Source: Pyrinomonadaceae bacterium (GTDB lineage Bacteria > Acidobacteriota > Blastocatellia > Pyrinomonadales > Pyrinomonadaceae). Taken from it: a stretch of DNA of 6,653 bases. Location of the stretch: positions 1 through 6,653 of the forward strand of contig JAICPV010000127.1 of assembly GCA_025929655.1 (NCBI GenBank), given 5' to 3'. The notes under the pieces are model-generated. The model saw only the letters and a program-made list of their open reading frames with translations, was not told the origin of the DNA and did not search any database. The position numbers and the translations under genes are program-made. Below are positions 1 through 6,284 of this stretch, piece by piece. Each line of letters begins with the position of its first letter. Within the stretch, counting starts at the first letter, position 1.

Positions 1-1440
1 GTCATGGACGTGCGATTCGCGGAGGCCCGCTGATGTTATGCGTACGAATTTTGAATTTTGCTGAAGCTCTTTTATGTTTCGACAGCCGGTGTAGCCCATA
101 CCGGCGCGCAGGCCCCCGACAAGCTGTGTGACCATTTCGGCGACGGAGCCTTTGTAGGCAACACGACCCTCGATACCCTCCGGAACGAATTTGGATTCGG
201 CTTTGGTAAGTTCCTGGGCGTAACGGTCGCTGGAACCCTTTTTCATAGCACCGATCGATCCCATGCCGCGGTACGTTTTAAAGCTGCGTCCCTGAAAAAG
301 GATCACTTCGCCCGGCGCTTCTTCCGTACCTGCAAAAAGCGAGCCTACCATGATAGAGTCGGCGCCAGCGGCGATGGCCTTGGAAACGTCCCCTGAAAAT
401 TTGATTCCGCCGTCCGCTATGATCGGTACGCCGGAGCCTGCGGCCGCTTTCACCGCTTCGTGGATGGCCATTATCTGCGGCACGCCGGCTCCGGTGACGA
501 CACGCGTGGTGCATATCGAACCCGGGCCGATCCCGATCTTTACCGCGTCAACGCCGGCCGAGATCAGCTCTTTGGTGCCGTCGGATGTGGCAACATTCCC
601 GGCGATCAACTGGAGGCCGGGATACTTCGATTTTATTTTCTTGACAGCTTCGATCACGCGAACGCTATGGCCATGGGCGGTGTCGATAACGACCGCATCG
701 ACTCTGGAGCTCACAAGGGCGTCGCAGCGTTCCAGAAAATCGCCGGTGGCACCGATAGCAGCAGCACAGCGTAATCTTCCGAGGCCATCCTTCGCAGCGA
801 ATGGGAACCGGATCGCCTTTTGAATGTCCTTCACGGTTATCAGGCCTTTCAAATGTCCATCGTCATCGATCACCAGCAGCTTTTCGATCCGGTGTTTTTG
901 AAGCTTCACTTTGGCTTCGTCGAGTGTGGTGCCGACGGGGACCGTTACCAGGGGCTGCGGCGTCATTACCTCCGAAACCGGAATATCGAAGCGTGTTTCA
1001 AACCGAAGGTCGCGGTTTGTGATGATCCCGACCAGAAGCCCGTGCTCGTCGGTTACGGGAACGCCGCTGATCTTGTAGCGTTCCATGATGTTAAGTGCTT
1101 CGGAAACTAACGCCTTGTGGCCGATCGTCACGGGATCGACGATCATTCCTGATTCGCTTCGTTTTACCTTGTCTACTTCCTCCGCTTGCTCGGCGATCGT
1201 GAAATTCTTGTGAATGACGCCGATGCCGCCCTGCTGCGCAAGCGCAATTGCGAGCGCGGCCTCTGTGACCGTGTCCATTGCCGACGAACACAAGGGGATA
1301 TTCAGCTCTATCCCACGCGAAAAGCGCGTTCGCGTGTCCACCTCGGCGGGGAGCACGTCGGAATAGGCTGGTACGAGCATTACGTCGTCGAAAGTAAGTC
1401 CTTCGGGGATCTCGTTTAAGTTCATATCGATTTGCGCCAT
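1..1440 (-). CDS. guaB: IMP dehydrogenase (3' end cut by window edge)
   Basis: Inosine-5'-monophosphate dehydrogenase oxidises IMP to XMP with NAD+, the committed step of GMP synthesis in the cytoplasm. The frame is open for 480 codons from the ATG at 1440 to the left edge and ends in ESHVHD. Family members usually have about 11-13 more residues (VxITKEAPNY-like), so only the extreme C-terminus is missing. Visible features are the N-terminal LTFDDVMLVP motif (residues 15-24), two CBS domains at about 98-215, the catalytic loop GIGPGSICTTR with Cys310, the flap region YRGMGSIGAM, and the Arg406-Tyr407 dyad in SSDRY. All expected catalytic residues are present and no frameshift is seen. ATG 1440 gives the usual short N-terminus; Met6 is an alternative start. 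Neither start has a clear Shine-Dalgarno sequence. The gene follows the rodZ-like gene on the same strand, with a terminator-like hairpin between them. Identification is very secure. Confidence 0.97.
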   Translation of the reverse strand, partial: MAQIDMNLNEIPEGLTFDDVMLVPAYSDVLPAEVDTRTRFSRGIELNIPLCSSAMDTVTEAALAIALAQQGGIGVIHKNFTIAEQAEEVDKVKRSESGMIVDPVTIGHKALVSEALNIMERYKISGVPVTDEHGLLVGIITNRDLRFETRFDIPVSEVMTPQPLVTVPVGTTLDEAKVKLQKHRIEKLLVIDDDGHLKGLITVKDIQKAIRFPFAAKDGLGRLRCAAAIGATGDFLERCDALVSSRVDAVVIDTAHGHSVRVIEAVKKIKSKYPGLQLIAGNVATSDGTKELISAGVDAVKIGIGPGSICTTRVVTGAGVPQIMAIHEAVKAAAGSGVPIIADGGIKFSGDVSKAIAAGADSIMVGSLFAGTEEAPGEVILFQGRSFKTYRGMGSIGAMKKGSSDRYAQELTKAESKFVPEGIEGRVAYKGSVAEMVTQLVGGLRAGMGYTGCRNIKELQQNSKFVRITSAGLRESHVHD

Positions 1441-1470
1441 GGTATCTGCGGCTATTGCAAAAAATGGGTA

Positions 1471-1498
1471 CAAAAATGCCCGCGCGAAACCGGCGGGC
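1471..1498 (-). terminator. Hairpin plus T-run between rodZ-like gene and guaB
   Basis: Read on the minus strand, GCCCGC (1498-1493) pairs perfectly with GCGGGC (1483-1478) across a 9-nt loop. It is followed by A and then TTTTT (1476-1472), with a second T-run at about 1465-1460. It lies 62 nt beyond the rodZ-like stop codon and about 38 nt before the guaB ATG. It fits an intrinsic terminator of the upstream gene. If guaB transcription starts upstream of it, it could instead act as a leader attenuator. I saw no convincing guaB promoter between the hairpin and the ATG. Confidence 0.55.
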
Positions 1499-1560
1499 GA
1501 TCTTGTTAACTTTTGACTTCGTTTACCAAACAACAGTCTACAACGCTTTTCTCGGACTGC

Positions 1561-2538
1561 CTAGCGCGGTGTCGGCCTTGGCCGGTTCGTGGGCGGCCTG
1601 TTCGCAGGAGGACGATTGGCAGCAGGAGAAGGCCGAGGCGTAGCGGGCGGGCGGTTCACATTTGGCGTTGAGGTGTTCGCCGGCACGGCAGCATTTACAC
1701 GCGAATTGATCGGGCCCGGCGCTTGGGTGGAATTACCTTGAACGATCCTGCCCTCGTTCCATATCCGTGCGAGGTTGTTGCTGTTGATCTCGAATTCGAC
1801 AACGTTACGGCGAGGCGGCGTCGGCGAGTCAGGAAGTGTTATGGGCTTTCCGTTCAGAAGCAGACGTGCAGACGCCGCTCGCGAAACAGCGTAACTCAAA
1901 CGCAGCGACTGCTTGGGTTCAAACGAGACGCCGCTGCCCGCGGCAACCGTCGCATCGGTTTCCTTACCGTCACTCACTGAGCTCAGCCATATTTCATCAG
2001 TCGCCGCGCGAAACTCGACTTTTAGGGACGACATCGTCGGCACATCGGACGCGGGCAGCTCAGGGCTAGCTGCATCAGAATTTGAAGGTATATTTGCGCC
2101 GACGCCGCTGTTCGAATTCGTATTCACGACTGCCGTATCCGGATTCTGAAGGTAGCTGAGGACAAATAAAATGCCGCCGGTCATTAAAGCCAGTATGATA
2201 CCCGCGAATATGAGAGTCGGCGCCATCGAATTGGCCGCGTTATCGTCAGTGAGCACTTCCGGACGGTATGACTTGAACGGCTGTTCCGACATCGCTTCGT
2301 TCTCGGCGGCGAGCCGGCCATAGTCCGCAAGGGCCTCTTGCTCATCGATGCCGATGAATTTCGCGTACGATTTAACGAATCCCTTATTGAAAATGCCACC
2401 GGGAAGCGGCTTGTAATCGTTATTTTCGATCGATTGAATGTAGAGCGGCGAGATGCGTGTTTGCTCGGCCACCTGGCTCACGGAAATGCCTTTGGCCTCG
2501 CGAGCCTGCCGCAGTTTTTCACCGAGAGTTTGAGACAT
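1561..2538 (-). CDS. rodZ: RodZ-like HTH / transmembrane / DUF4115 protein
   Basis: A 325-residue protein with RodZ architecture. Residues 4-66 form a Cro/C1-type helix-turn-helix (GEKLRQAREAKGIS, then QVAEQTRIS and YIQSIENNDY, ending in the typical GGIFNKGFVKSYAK stretch). Residues 106-130 form one membrane segment, followed by a low-complexity Ser/Asn/Pro linker. Residues 171-255 look like the periplasmic DUF4115 beta domain. The last 55 residues are Pro/Asn/Arg-rich with NRPP repeats. In characterised bacteria RodZ links MreB filaments to the elongation machinery through the cytoplasmic HTH domain, so a role in cell shape is likely here. Many phyla carry HTH_25/DUF4115 proteins that are untested, so the symbol rests on architecture. 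ATG 2538 is chosen because the HTH begins immediately after it. The gene is divergent from the BMC cluster and has its own strong promoter. Confidence 0.82.
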   Translation of the reverse strand: MSQTLGEKLRQAREAKGISVSQVAEQTRISPLYIQSIENNDYKPLPGGIFNKGFVKSYAKFIGIDEQEALADYGRLAAENEAMSEQPFKSYRPEVLTDDNAANSMAPTLIFAGIILALMTGGILFVLSYLQNPDTAVVNTNSNSGVGANIPSNSDAASPELPASDVPTMSSLKVEFRAATDEIWLSSVSDGKETDATVAAGSGVSFEPKQSLRLSYAVSRAASARLLLNGKPITLPDSPTPPRRNVVEFEINSNNLARIWNEGRIVQGNSTQAPGPINSRVNAAVPANTSTPNVNRPPATPRPSPAANRPPANRPPTNRPRPTPR

Positions 2539-2595
2539 TTTCGAGCTTTTGCGGCAAACGCAGCTGAATTAAACACGTAGTAAGATAGAACTTGA

Positions 2596-2625
2596 AATAT
2601 AGCTTTGATAAACCAATAATGTCAA
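2596..2625 (-). promoter_or_regulatory. Sigma70-type promoter of the rodZ-like gene
   Basis: On the minus strand a perfect -35 box TTGACA (2625-2620) and a -10 box TATATT (2601-2596, 5 of 6 to consensus) are separated by 18 bp. The predicted start near 2589 gives a leader of about 50 nt before the ATG at 2538. Orientation and distance suit the rodZ-like gene and possibly guaB by read-through. Confidence 0.65.
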
Positions 2626-2694
2626 TTAGTTGCCCCGCGGCGTGCGAATGCTAGCTTGCTAATTTGCTCCACTGCGTGATACGTTAGGGCATCG

Positions 2695-2723
2695 TTGATC
2701 ATCGAAAGATCGTAATTTCTAGT
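2695..2723 (+). promoter_or_regulatory. Candidate promoter of the BMC cluster
   Basis: TTGATC (2695-2700, 4 of 6) and TCTAGT (2718-2723, 4 of 6) are 17 bp apart. They would place a start near 2730, just before the GAGG ribosome-binding site at 2735-2738, which lies 8 nt from the ATG at 2747. The match is modest and the leader would be short. The 208-bp divergent region 2539-2746 shows no other obvious gene, riboswitch or operator palindrome. Confidence 0.3.
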
Positions 2724-2746
2724 ACAAAATAAGCGAGGTTTGTGGA

Positions 2747-3142
2747 ATGAGTTTAGAGGCCCTCGGTATGGTCGAAACGAAAGGCTTCGTCGGCGCTGTG
2801 GAAGCTGCAGACGCGATGGTAAAGGCCGCAAACGTTCAACTTATCGGTAAGGAATATATCGGAGCCGGTTACGTTACGATCTTTGTGCGCGGTGACGTCG
2901 GTGCAGTCAAGGCCGCTACCGACGCTGGTGCTGCAGCCGCGCGAAGAGTTGGTGATTTGATAAGCGTTCACGTGATCCCGCGGCCTCACAGCGAAGTCGA
3001 GCGAGTGATACCAAAAGGCGGACGTACAGGATACAGCCCGGATGAAAAGGCTCTCGGAGGAGGCGGTCGACAGCTTGGCTCCGGAGCGGCGGGAACGGGC
3101 ACGGGTGGAGCAATGCAGGGAAACAAAACTAAGACCCGCTAG
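2747..3142 (+). CDS. BMC-H microcompartment shell protein with Gly-rich C-terminal extension
   Basis: A 131-residue hexameric bacterial microcompartment shell protein. Residues 4-90 are a standard single BMC domain (Pfam BMC, PduA/EutM/CcmK class): LGMVETKGFVGAVEAADAM at the start, RGDVGAVKAATDAGAAAA in the middle and HVIPRPHSEVE at the end. Such subunits form flat hexamers with a central pore that tile the shell facets. The pore loop is IGAG at 38-41, close to the IGSG of PduA and the VGGG of carboxysomal CsoS1, so it should pass small polar metabolites. Residues 91-131 are an extra tail with GGGG, an alternating Gly/Ser/Ala/Thr stretch and a basic end (NKTKTR). PduA-like proteins usually stop near 90-95 residues. 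GAGG 8 nt upstream supports the start. It is the first gene of the cluster, 26 bp before the aldehyde dehydrogenase. Confidence 0.95.
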   Translation: MSLEALGMVETKGFVGAVEAADAMVKAANVQLIGKEYIGAGYVTIFVRGDVGAVKAATDAGAAAARRVGDLISVHVIPRPHSEVERVIPKGGRTGYSPDEKALGGGGRQLGSGAAGTGTGGAMQGNKTKTR

Positions 3143-3168
3143 CTTTAGCTCTTTCCGAATGAAAGGTT

Positions 3169-4905
3169 ATGTCGGATAAGGATCTGGCTGCACAGCAGGA
3201 AGCGCGAGACGCGGTAGAATCCGCGTTTCGCGCTTTTGAGCTTGTTGCTGCATTCAACCAGGAGAAGATCGATTCGATCTGCGAAGCGATGGCACAGGCG
3301 GCACTCGCCGATGCCGAACGGCTCGGCCGGCTCGCGAGCGAAGAAACCGGGTTCGGGCGAGCGGAAGACAAAAAAGAAAAAAACCGGTTTGCGGCCGAGG
3401 ACGTCTGGAATCACTTTCGCTCGATGAAGACTGTTGGGGTCGTTCGCGAAACCGATTCCGTGGTCGAAGTCGCAAGCCCGCGCGGTGTCGTGGCTGCGAT
3501 CATTCCGTCTACCAACCCGACCTCAACCGCGATCTTCAAGATCATCATCGCGATCAAATCGCGCAATTCGATCGTTTTATCTCCGCACCCATCGGCTGCC
3601 AAATGTATAGCAGAAACAGCCCGCATAATGCGCGATGCGGGAGTTGCGCGAGGACTGCCCCCTGAGGCGATCCATTGCCTGACCCACTCAACCATCGAAG
3701 GCACGGAAGCGTTGATGCAGCACAAGCGGACTGCAGTGATCCTGGCTACGGGCGGTATCGGCCTTGTCAGAGCAGCATATTCCTCGGGTAAGCCTGCCTT
3801 TGGCGTCGGCCCGGGGAACGTGCCGGTATTTATCGAGAGGACTGCCAGTGTTGAAAAAGCGGTCGCGGATATTTTGACGGGCACATGTTTCGATAACGGT
3901 ACGATATGCGCGTCCGAGCAATCCGTCGTGGTGGACGCGCCGATCGAATCGGCGGTTCGTGAACAATTCGAAAGGCAGGGCGGGCACTTTCTCAATTTGG
4001 AGGAAGCTGAAAAAGTCGCGTCGGTATTATTAACGCCGCAGCGGACCTTGAACGCGAAGATCGTGGGAAAATCGGCGGAGTATATAGCGAACCTGGCAGG
4101 CATCACTGTGCCGTCCGGAACGCGATGCTTGATCGCGGATTGTGCCGGCGTCGGACGCGATCATCCGTGGTCGATAGAAAAGCTTTCACCGACGCTGGCC
4201 TTCTTTGTTGCTGACGGCGTCGAGCAAGGTGCGAACCGCTACGAAGAGATACTGCATTTTGGCGGGATGGGCCACACCGCGGGAATGCATACACAAAGTC
4301 GTGAAGCGGCCGTCCGGTACGGAAAGCAAATGCCCGCGGCGCGTGTCGTGATCAATTCTCCGACGACCCATGGTGCTATCGGACTGTCCACCGATCTTGA
4401 TCCATCGATGACTCTCGGCTGCGGATCATGGGGCGGGAACGTTACTTCGGATAATGTTTCGCCGATCCATTTGATGGACATCAAGCGGATAGCTTTCGAA
4501 ACCAAACCGGTTAACAAATTGGCCGATATCGGGGCTACCGCCCGTGTGGCTGCTCAATCCGCTGGCACCGATGCCTCGCCTGCTCCGAGACCTCCGATCA
4601 GGCGCGAACAGATCGCTGCGATGGTGGACCAATTCCTTAGCCAGAAGATAAAGGATGCTCCGGCCGCTGAACCGGTAAAGAAAGAGGCGGAAGAACCCTC
4701 GCCGGTGAAGACCGTGATCCACGAGCTACGCCCCCAATCGCTTACGGAAAATGGTGCGAACGTTTCTCCTATGGATTTCGTCAGCGAAACAGATGTTCGC
4801 AACGCTATTGAAAAGGGTGAAAAGATATATATCACCGCGAAATCGATACTTACCCCTTCGGCTCGCGATCTGGGCGAGGAAAAGGACATTTTCGCTCGCG
4901 TCTAG
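3169..4905 (+). CDS. CoA-acylating aldehyde dehydrogenase, AdhE N-domain type, with BMC-type C-terminal tail
   Basis: It is predicted to convert an aldehyde, CoA and NAD+ to acyl-CoA and NADH. Residues 1 to about 450 match the aldehyde dehydrogenase half of AdhE more closely than EutE or PduP: STNPTS at 114-119, ATGGIG at 193-198, SSGKPAFGVGPGN from 205, FDNGTICASEQS with catalytic Cys247, GGMGHTAGMHT from 365 and LGCGSWGGN at 416-424. The iron-dependent alcohol dehydrogenase half of AdhE is absent, so the product is a stand-alone dehydrogenase. The remaining 128 residues are unusual: a Pro/Ala linker, an amphipathic helix-like segment RREQIAAMVDQFLSQKIK (478-495) resembling an encapsulation peptide, an acidic Pro-rich linker, and a C-terminal module (536-578) with the motif ILTPSARD. 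Lying between shell genes, it is probably the core lumen enzyme. The substrate cannot be told from sequence. AAAGG lies only 2 nt before the ATG, an oddly short spacing, but the start matches family N-termini. Confidence 0.93.
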   Translation: MSDKDLAAQQEARDAVESAFRAFELVAAFNQEKIDSICEAMAQAALADAERLGRLASEETGFGRAEDKKEKNRFAAEDVWNHFRSMKTVGVVRETDSVVEVASPRGVVAAIIPSTNPTSTAIFKIIIAIKSRNSIVLSPHPSAAKCIAETARIMRDAGVARGLPPEAIHCLTHSTIEGTEALMQHKRTAVILATGGIGLVRAAYSSGKPAFGVGPGNVPVFIERTASVEKAVADILTGTCFDNGTICASEQSVVVDAPIESAVREQFERQGGHFLNLEEAEKVASVLLTPQRTLNAKIVGKSAEYIANLAGITVPSGTRCLIADCAGVGRDHPWSIEKLSPTLAFFVADGVEQGANRYEEILHFGGMGHTAGMHTQSREAAVRYGKQMPAARVVINSPTTHGAIGLSTDLDPSMTLGCGSWGGNVTSDNVSPIHLMDIKRIAFETKPVNKLADIGATARVAAQSAGTDASPAPRPPIRREQIAAMVDQFLSQKIKDAPAAEPVKKEAEEPSPVKTVIHELRPQSLTENGANVSPMDFVSETDVRNAIEKGEKIYITAKSILTPSARDLGEEKDIFARV

Positions 4906-4911
4906 GTCTGT

Positions 4912-5550
4912 ATGCTTCGAAAAATCGTAATTCAGGCGTTCATAGCCGGTCTTTGTGTCTTTGGTTTCGATGTGGAGGCGCAGGATCCAAGGACGTCCGT
5001 GCGTCCGCTGAGTTACGGGATCGTGGTGGATAATTCAGGCTCATACCGTACGGTGCTGGAGCGCGTTATCCGCTTTTCACATTCGATCAAGGACCGAAAC
5101 AATGAAGGCGACGAAACGTTTTTGGTTTCATTTGTGGACTCCCGGCGGATCAAGGTTCGTCAGGAGCTCACCGCCAGTAAGGACGACCTAGGTGAAGCGA
5201 TCGACAATATGTTTGTCGAAGGCGGGGCCACGGCGGTTCTGGATGCGGTGCGTTTTTCGCTCGACTATCTATCAGCAAATATCAAGGAGCGAAACGGCCG
5301 AGAGGCCGCGATCCTTTTGATCTCGGATGGGGACGACACAGCGAGTTCTGCTAAGCTCGAAGCTGTCGTGGCGTTCGCAAAGGAGGCGAATATTCGGATC
5401 ATTGTTGTAGGCTTGTCCGACGAAAAAGTGAACGCAAAGCTTTTGGACAGGCTTGCAAAGGGCAGTGGCGGCACGGCCTTTTTTCCGAGAACGCCCAAGG
5501 AAATGACCGAGATGGTTGAAAGGGTTGCCGCGGCTTTGCGCGGACGGTAA
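4912..5550 (+). CDS. Exported VWA-domain protein
   Basis: A 212-residue protein. Residues 1-23 look like a signal peptide (LRK, then a hydrophobic IVIQAFIAGLCVFGF, and a likely signal peptidase I site VEA|QDP). Residues 34 to about 208 are a von Willebrand factor A domain. The metal-ion-dependent adhesion site is complete: DNSGS at 40-44, Thr107 in GGATAV and Asp139 in SDGDD. It resembles the VWFA-related family common in Acidobacteriota (TIGR03436-like), but it ends right after the VWA fold and lacks the C-terminal QYSIGYLP-type extension seen in the partial gene at the right edge. VWA domains mediate divalent-metal-dependent protein binding; the partner is unknown. It starts 6 bp after the dehydrogenase stop and overlaps the next gene by one base, so it is very likely cotranscribed with the BMC genes. 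A predicted periplasmic protein in a shell cluster is unexpected. Confidence 0.85.
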   Translation: MLRKIVIQAFIAGLCVFGFDVEAQDPRTSVRPLSYGIVVDNSGSYRTVLERVIRFSHSIKDRNNEGDETFLVSFVDSRRIKVRQELTASKDDLGEAIDNMFVEGGATAVLDAVRFSLDYLSANIKERNGREAAILLISDGDDTASSAKLEAVVAFAKEANIRIIVVGLSDEKVNAKLLDRLAKGSGGTAFFPRTPKEMTEMVERVAAALRGR

Positions 5551-5930
5551 TGGGGAATTCTTCAAAGACGAATGTGGTTGCTGTGGATAGCTGTCCGGGC
5601 TGCGATGCCGAGGTCCGCCCGCATTCCGAATTCTGTTACAACTGCGGAAGCAGTCTGCGAGCGGCGCCTGAGATCGCCCCGGCCGCGGCTCCTCCGAAGA
5701 AATTTTCCAGGCAGCCGGAAAATGGGTCGATAAAAAACGGGCCGGGTTTGAGCCCGGTGAACGAGAGGGCTCGCAGGCGCCCGGCTGGAAATGCCCGTTC
5801 GCGCTTTACCGAGCCGATTCAAGTGATCTGGCAACGGGATGAAGGCGTGGGCATGAGCTTTATTTTATTCTCGGCTGGCGCTGCCGTTTTCGTGATCTTG
5901 TTGATCGCTATTGCCTATTACTTAAAGTAG
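5550..5930 (+). CDS. Small zinc-ribbon protein with C-terminal membrane anchor
   Basis: A 126-residue protein not recognised as a named family. Residues 15-32 form a four-cysteine zinc ribbon: CPGC (Cys15, Cys18) and CYNC (Cys29, Cys32), like the short ribbons at the N-termini of many bacterial membrane proteins. Residues 40-100 are a Pro/Ala/Arg-rich, probably disordered linker. Residues 102-124 are one strongly hydrophobic segment (FILFSAGAAVFVILLIAIAYY) ending at the C-terminal LK, so the protein is probably tail-anchored with the ribbon in the cytoplasm. The start overlaps the VWA stop as TAATG, which implies translational coupling and supports the chosen ATG. It could tether or recruit a cytoplasmic partner at the membrane, perhaps next to the coupled exported VWA protein; this is inference. 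A direct role in the microcompartment is not shown by sequence. Confidence 0.82.
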   Translation: MGNSSKTNVVAVDSCPGCDAEVRPHSEFCYNCGSSLRAAPEIAPAAAPPKKFSRQPENGSIKNGPGLSPVNERARRRPAGNARSRFTEPIQVIWQRDEGVGMSFILFSAGAAVFVILLIAIAYYLK

Positions 5931-5963
5931 ATCGTTGAAAGTATCAAATCGCCAAAAAATATT

Positions 5964-6284
5964 ATGCAGGCACTCGGAATGATCGAATGTTTCGGCCTCG
6001 TGGCAATGATCGAGGCCGCGGACGCAATGGTGAAAGCTGCGAATGTAGAGCTTGTGGGCTATGAAAAGGTGGATGCAGGATTGGTAACCGCCATCGTTCG
6101 CGGTGAAGTCGGCGCTGTTAAAGCTGCGGTCGATGCGGGAGCCGCGGCGGCACGCAAAGTCGGAACCGTAACGGCCGTCCACGTCATCCCGAGACCACAC
6201 GGCGAAGTCGACAACGGAATTCCGGTCCTGGTTACGGGAGAAACGAACCGGAAAAAGATATCCGGTTCGGTTCCCGAGAAATAG
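5964..6284 (+). CDS. BMC-H microcompartment shell protein with acidic pore loop
   Basis: A 106-residue second hexameric shell protein, paralogous to the one at 2747. The BMC domain spans residues 2-85: LGMIECFGLVAMIEAADAM, RGEVGAVKAAVDAGAAAA and HVIPRPHGEVD, very like PduA and EutM. The pore loop is VDAG (36-39), where PduA has IGSG, EutM IGGG and the first shell protein IGAG. This puts an Asp at position 37, next to the six-fold axis. A tail of about 20 residues (86-106, ending SGSVPEK) follows the domain and differs from the Gly-rich tail of the first paralogue. No strong Shine-Dalgarno is visible in the 33-bp gap after the zinc-ribbon gene, yet the ATG at 5964 gives the exact family N-terminus. 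It is the last gene of the cluster, and its stop codon directly abuts the stop of the convergent gene. Confidence 0.95.
   Translation: MQALGMIECFGLVAMIEAADAMVKAANVELVGYEKVDAGLVTAIVRGEVGAVKAAVDAGAAAARKVGTVTAVHVIPRPHGEVDNGIPVLVTGETNRKKISGSVPEK
6244..6269. terminator. 9-bp inverted repeat at the convergent gene junction
   Basis: CGAACCGGA (6244-6252) pairs perfectly with TCCGGTTCG (6261-6269) across an 8-nt loop. It lies inside the last codons of the second BMC-H gene and 16 nt past the stop of the convergent VWA gene, a normal place for that gene's terminator. On the minus strand it is followed by TTTCTCC, only a weak T-run. On the plus strand a T-rich stretch comes only after about 20-30 nt. 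Termination is therefore plausible but not clear-cut on either strand. Confidence 0.4.

Noticed and set aside
350..823. 157-codon open frame on the plus strand across guaB
   Set aside because: It is antisense to intact IMP dehydrogenase coding sequence that includes the catalytic Cys loop. Its Ala/Ser/Pro-rich translation resembles no family.
2539..2746. Possible riboswitch or small RNA in the divergent intergenic region
   Set aside because: No convincing stem series or known aptamer motif was found. The region is explained by the two divergent promoters.
3411..4106. 231-codon open frame on the minus strand inside the aldehyde dehydrogenase gene
   Set aside because: It is fully antisense to a conserved catalytic domain, has no recognisable motif, and is explained by the codon bias of the plus-strand gene.
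3169..4905. Full bifunctional AdhE (aldehyde plus alcohol dehydrogenase)
   Set aside because: The protein is 578 residues, AdhE is about 890, and the region after residue 450 has no iron-alcohol dehydrogenase motifs; it is linkers and short helical segments.
5732..5757. Hairpin CCGGG/CCCGG next to a six-base A-run, which reads like an intrinsic terminator on the minus strand
   Set aside because: It lies in the middle of the zinc-ribbon gene's linker. The nearest minus-strand gene ends over 500 bp away with a closer hairpin, the stem is only 5 bp, and extra bases separate it from the T-run.
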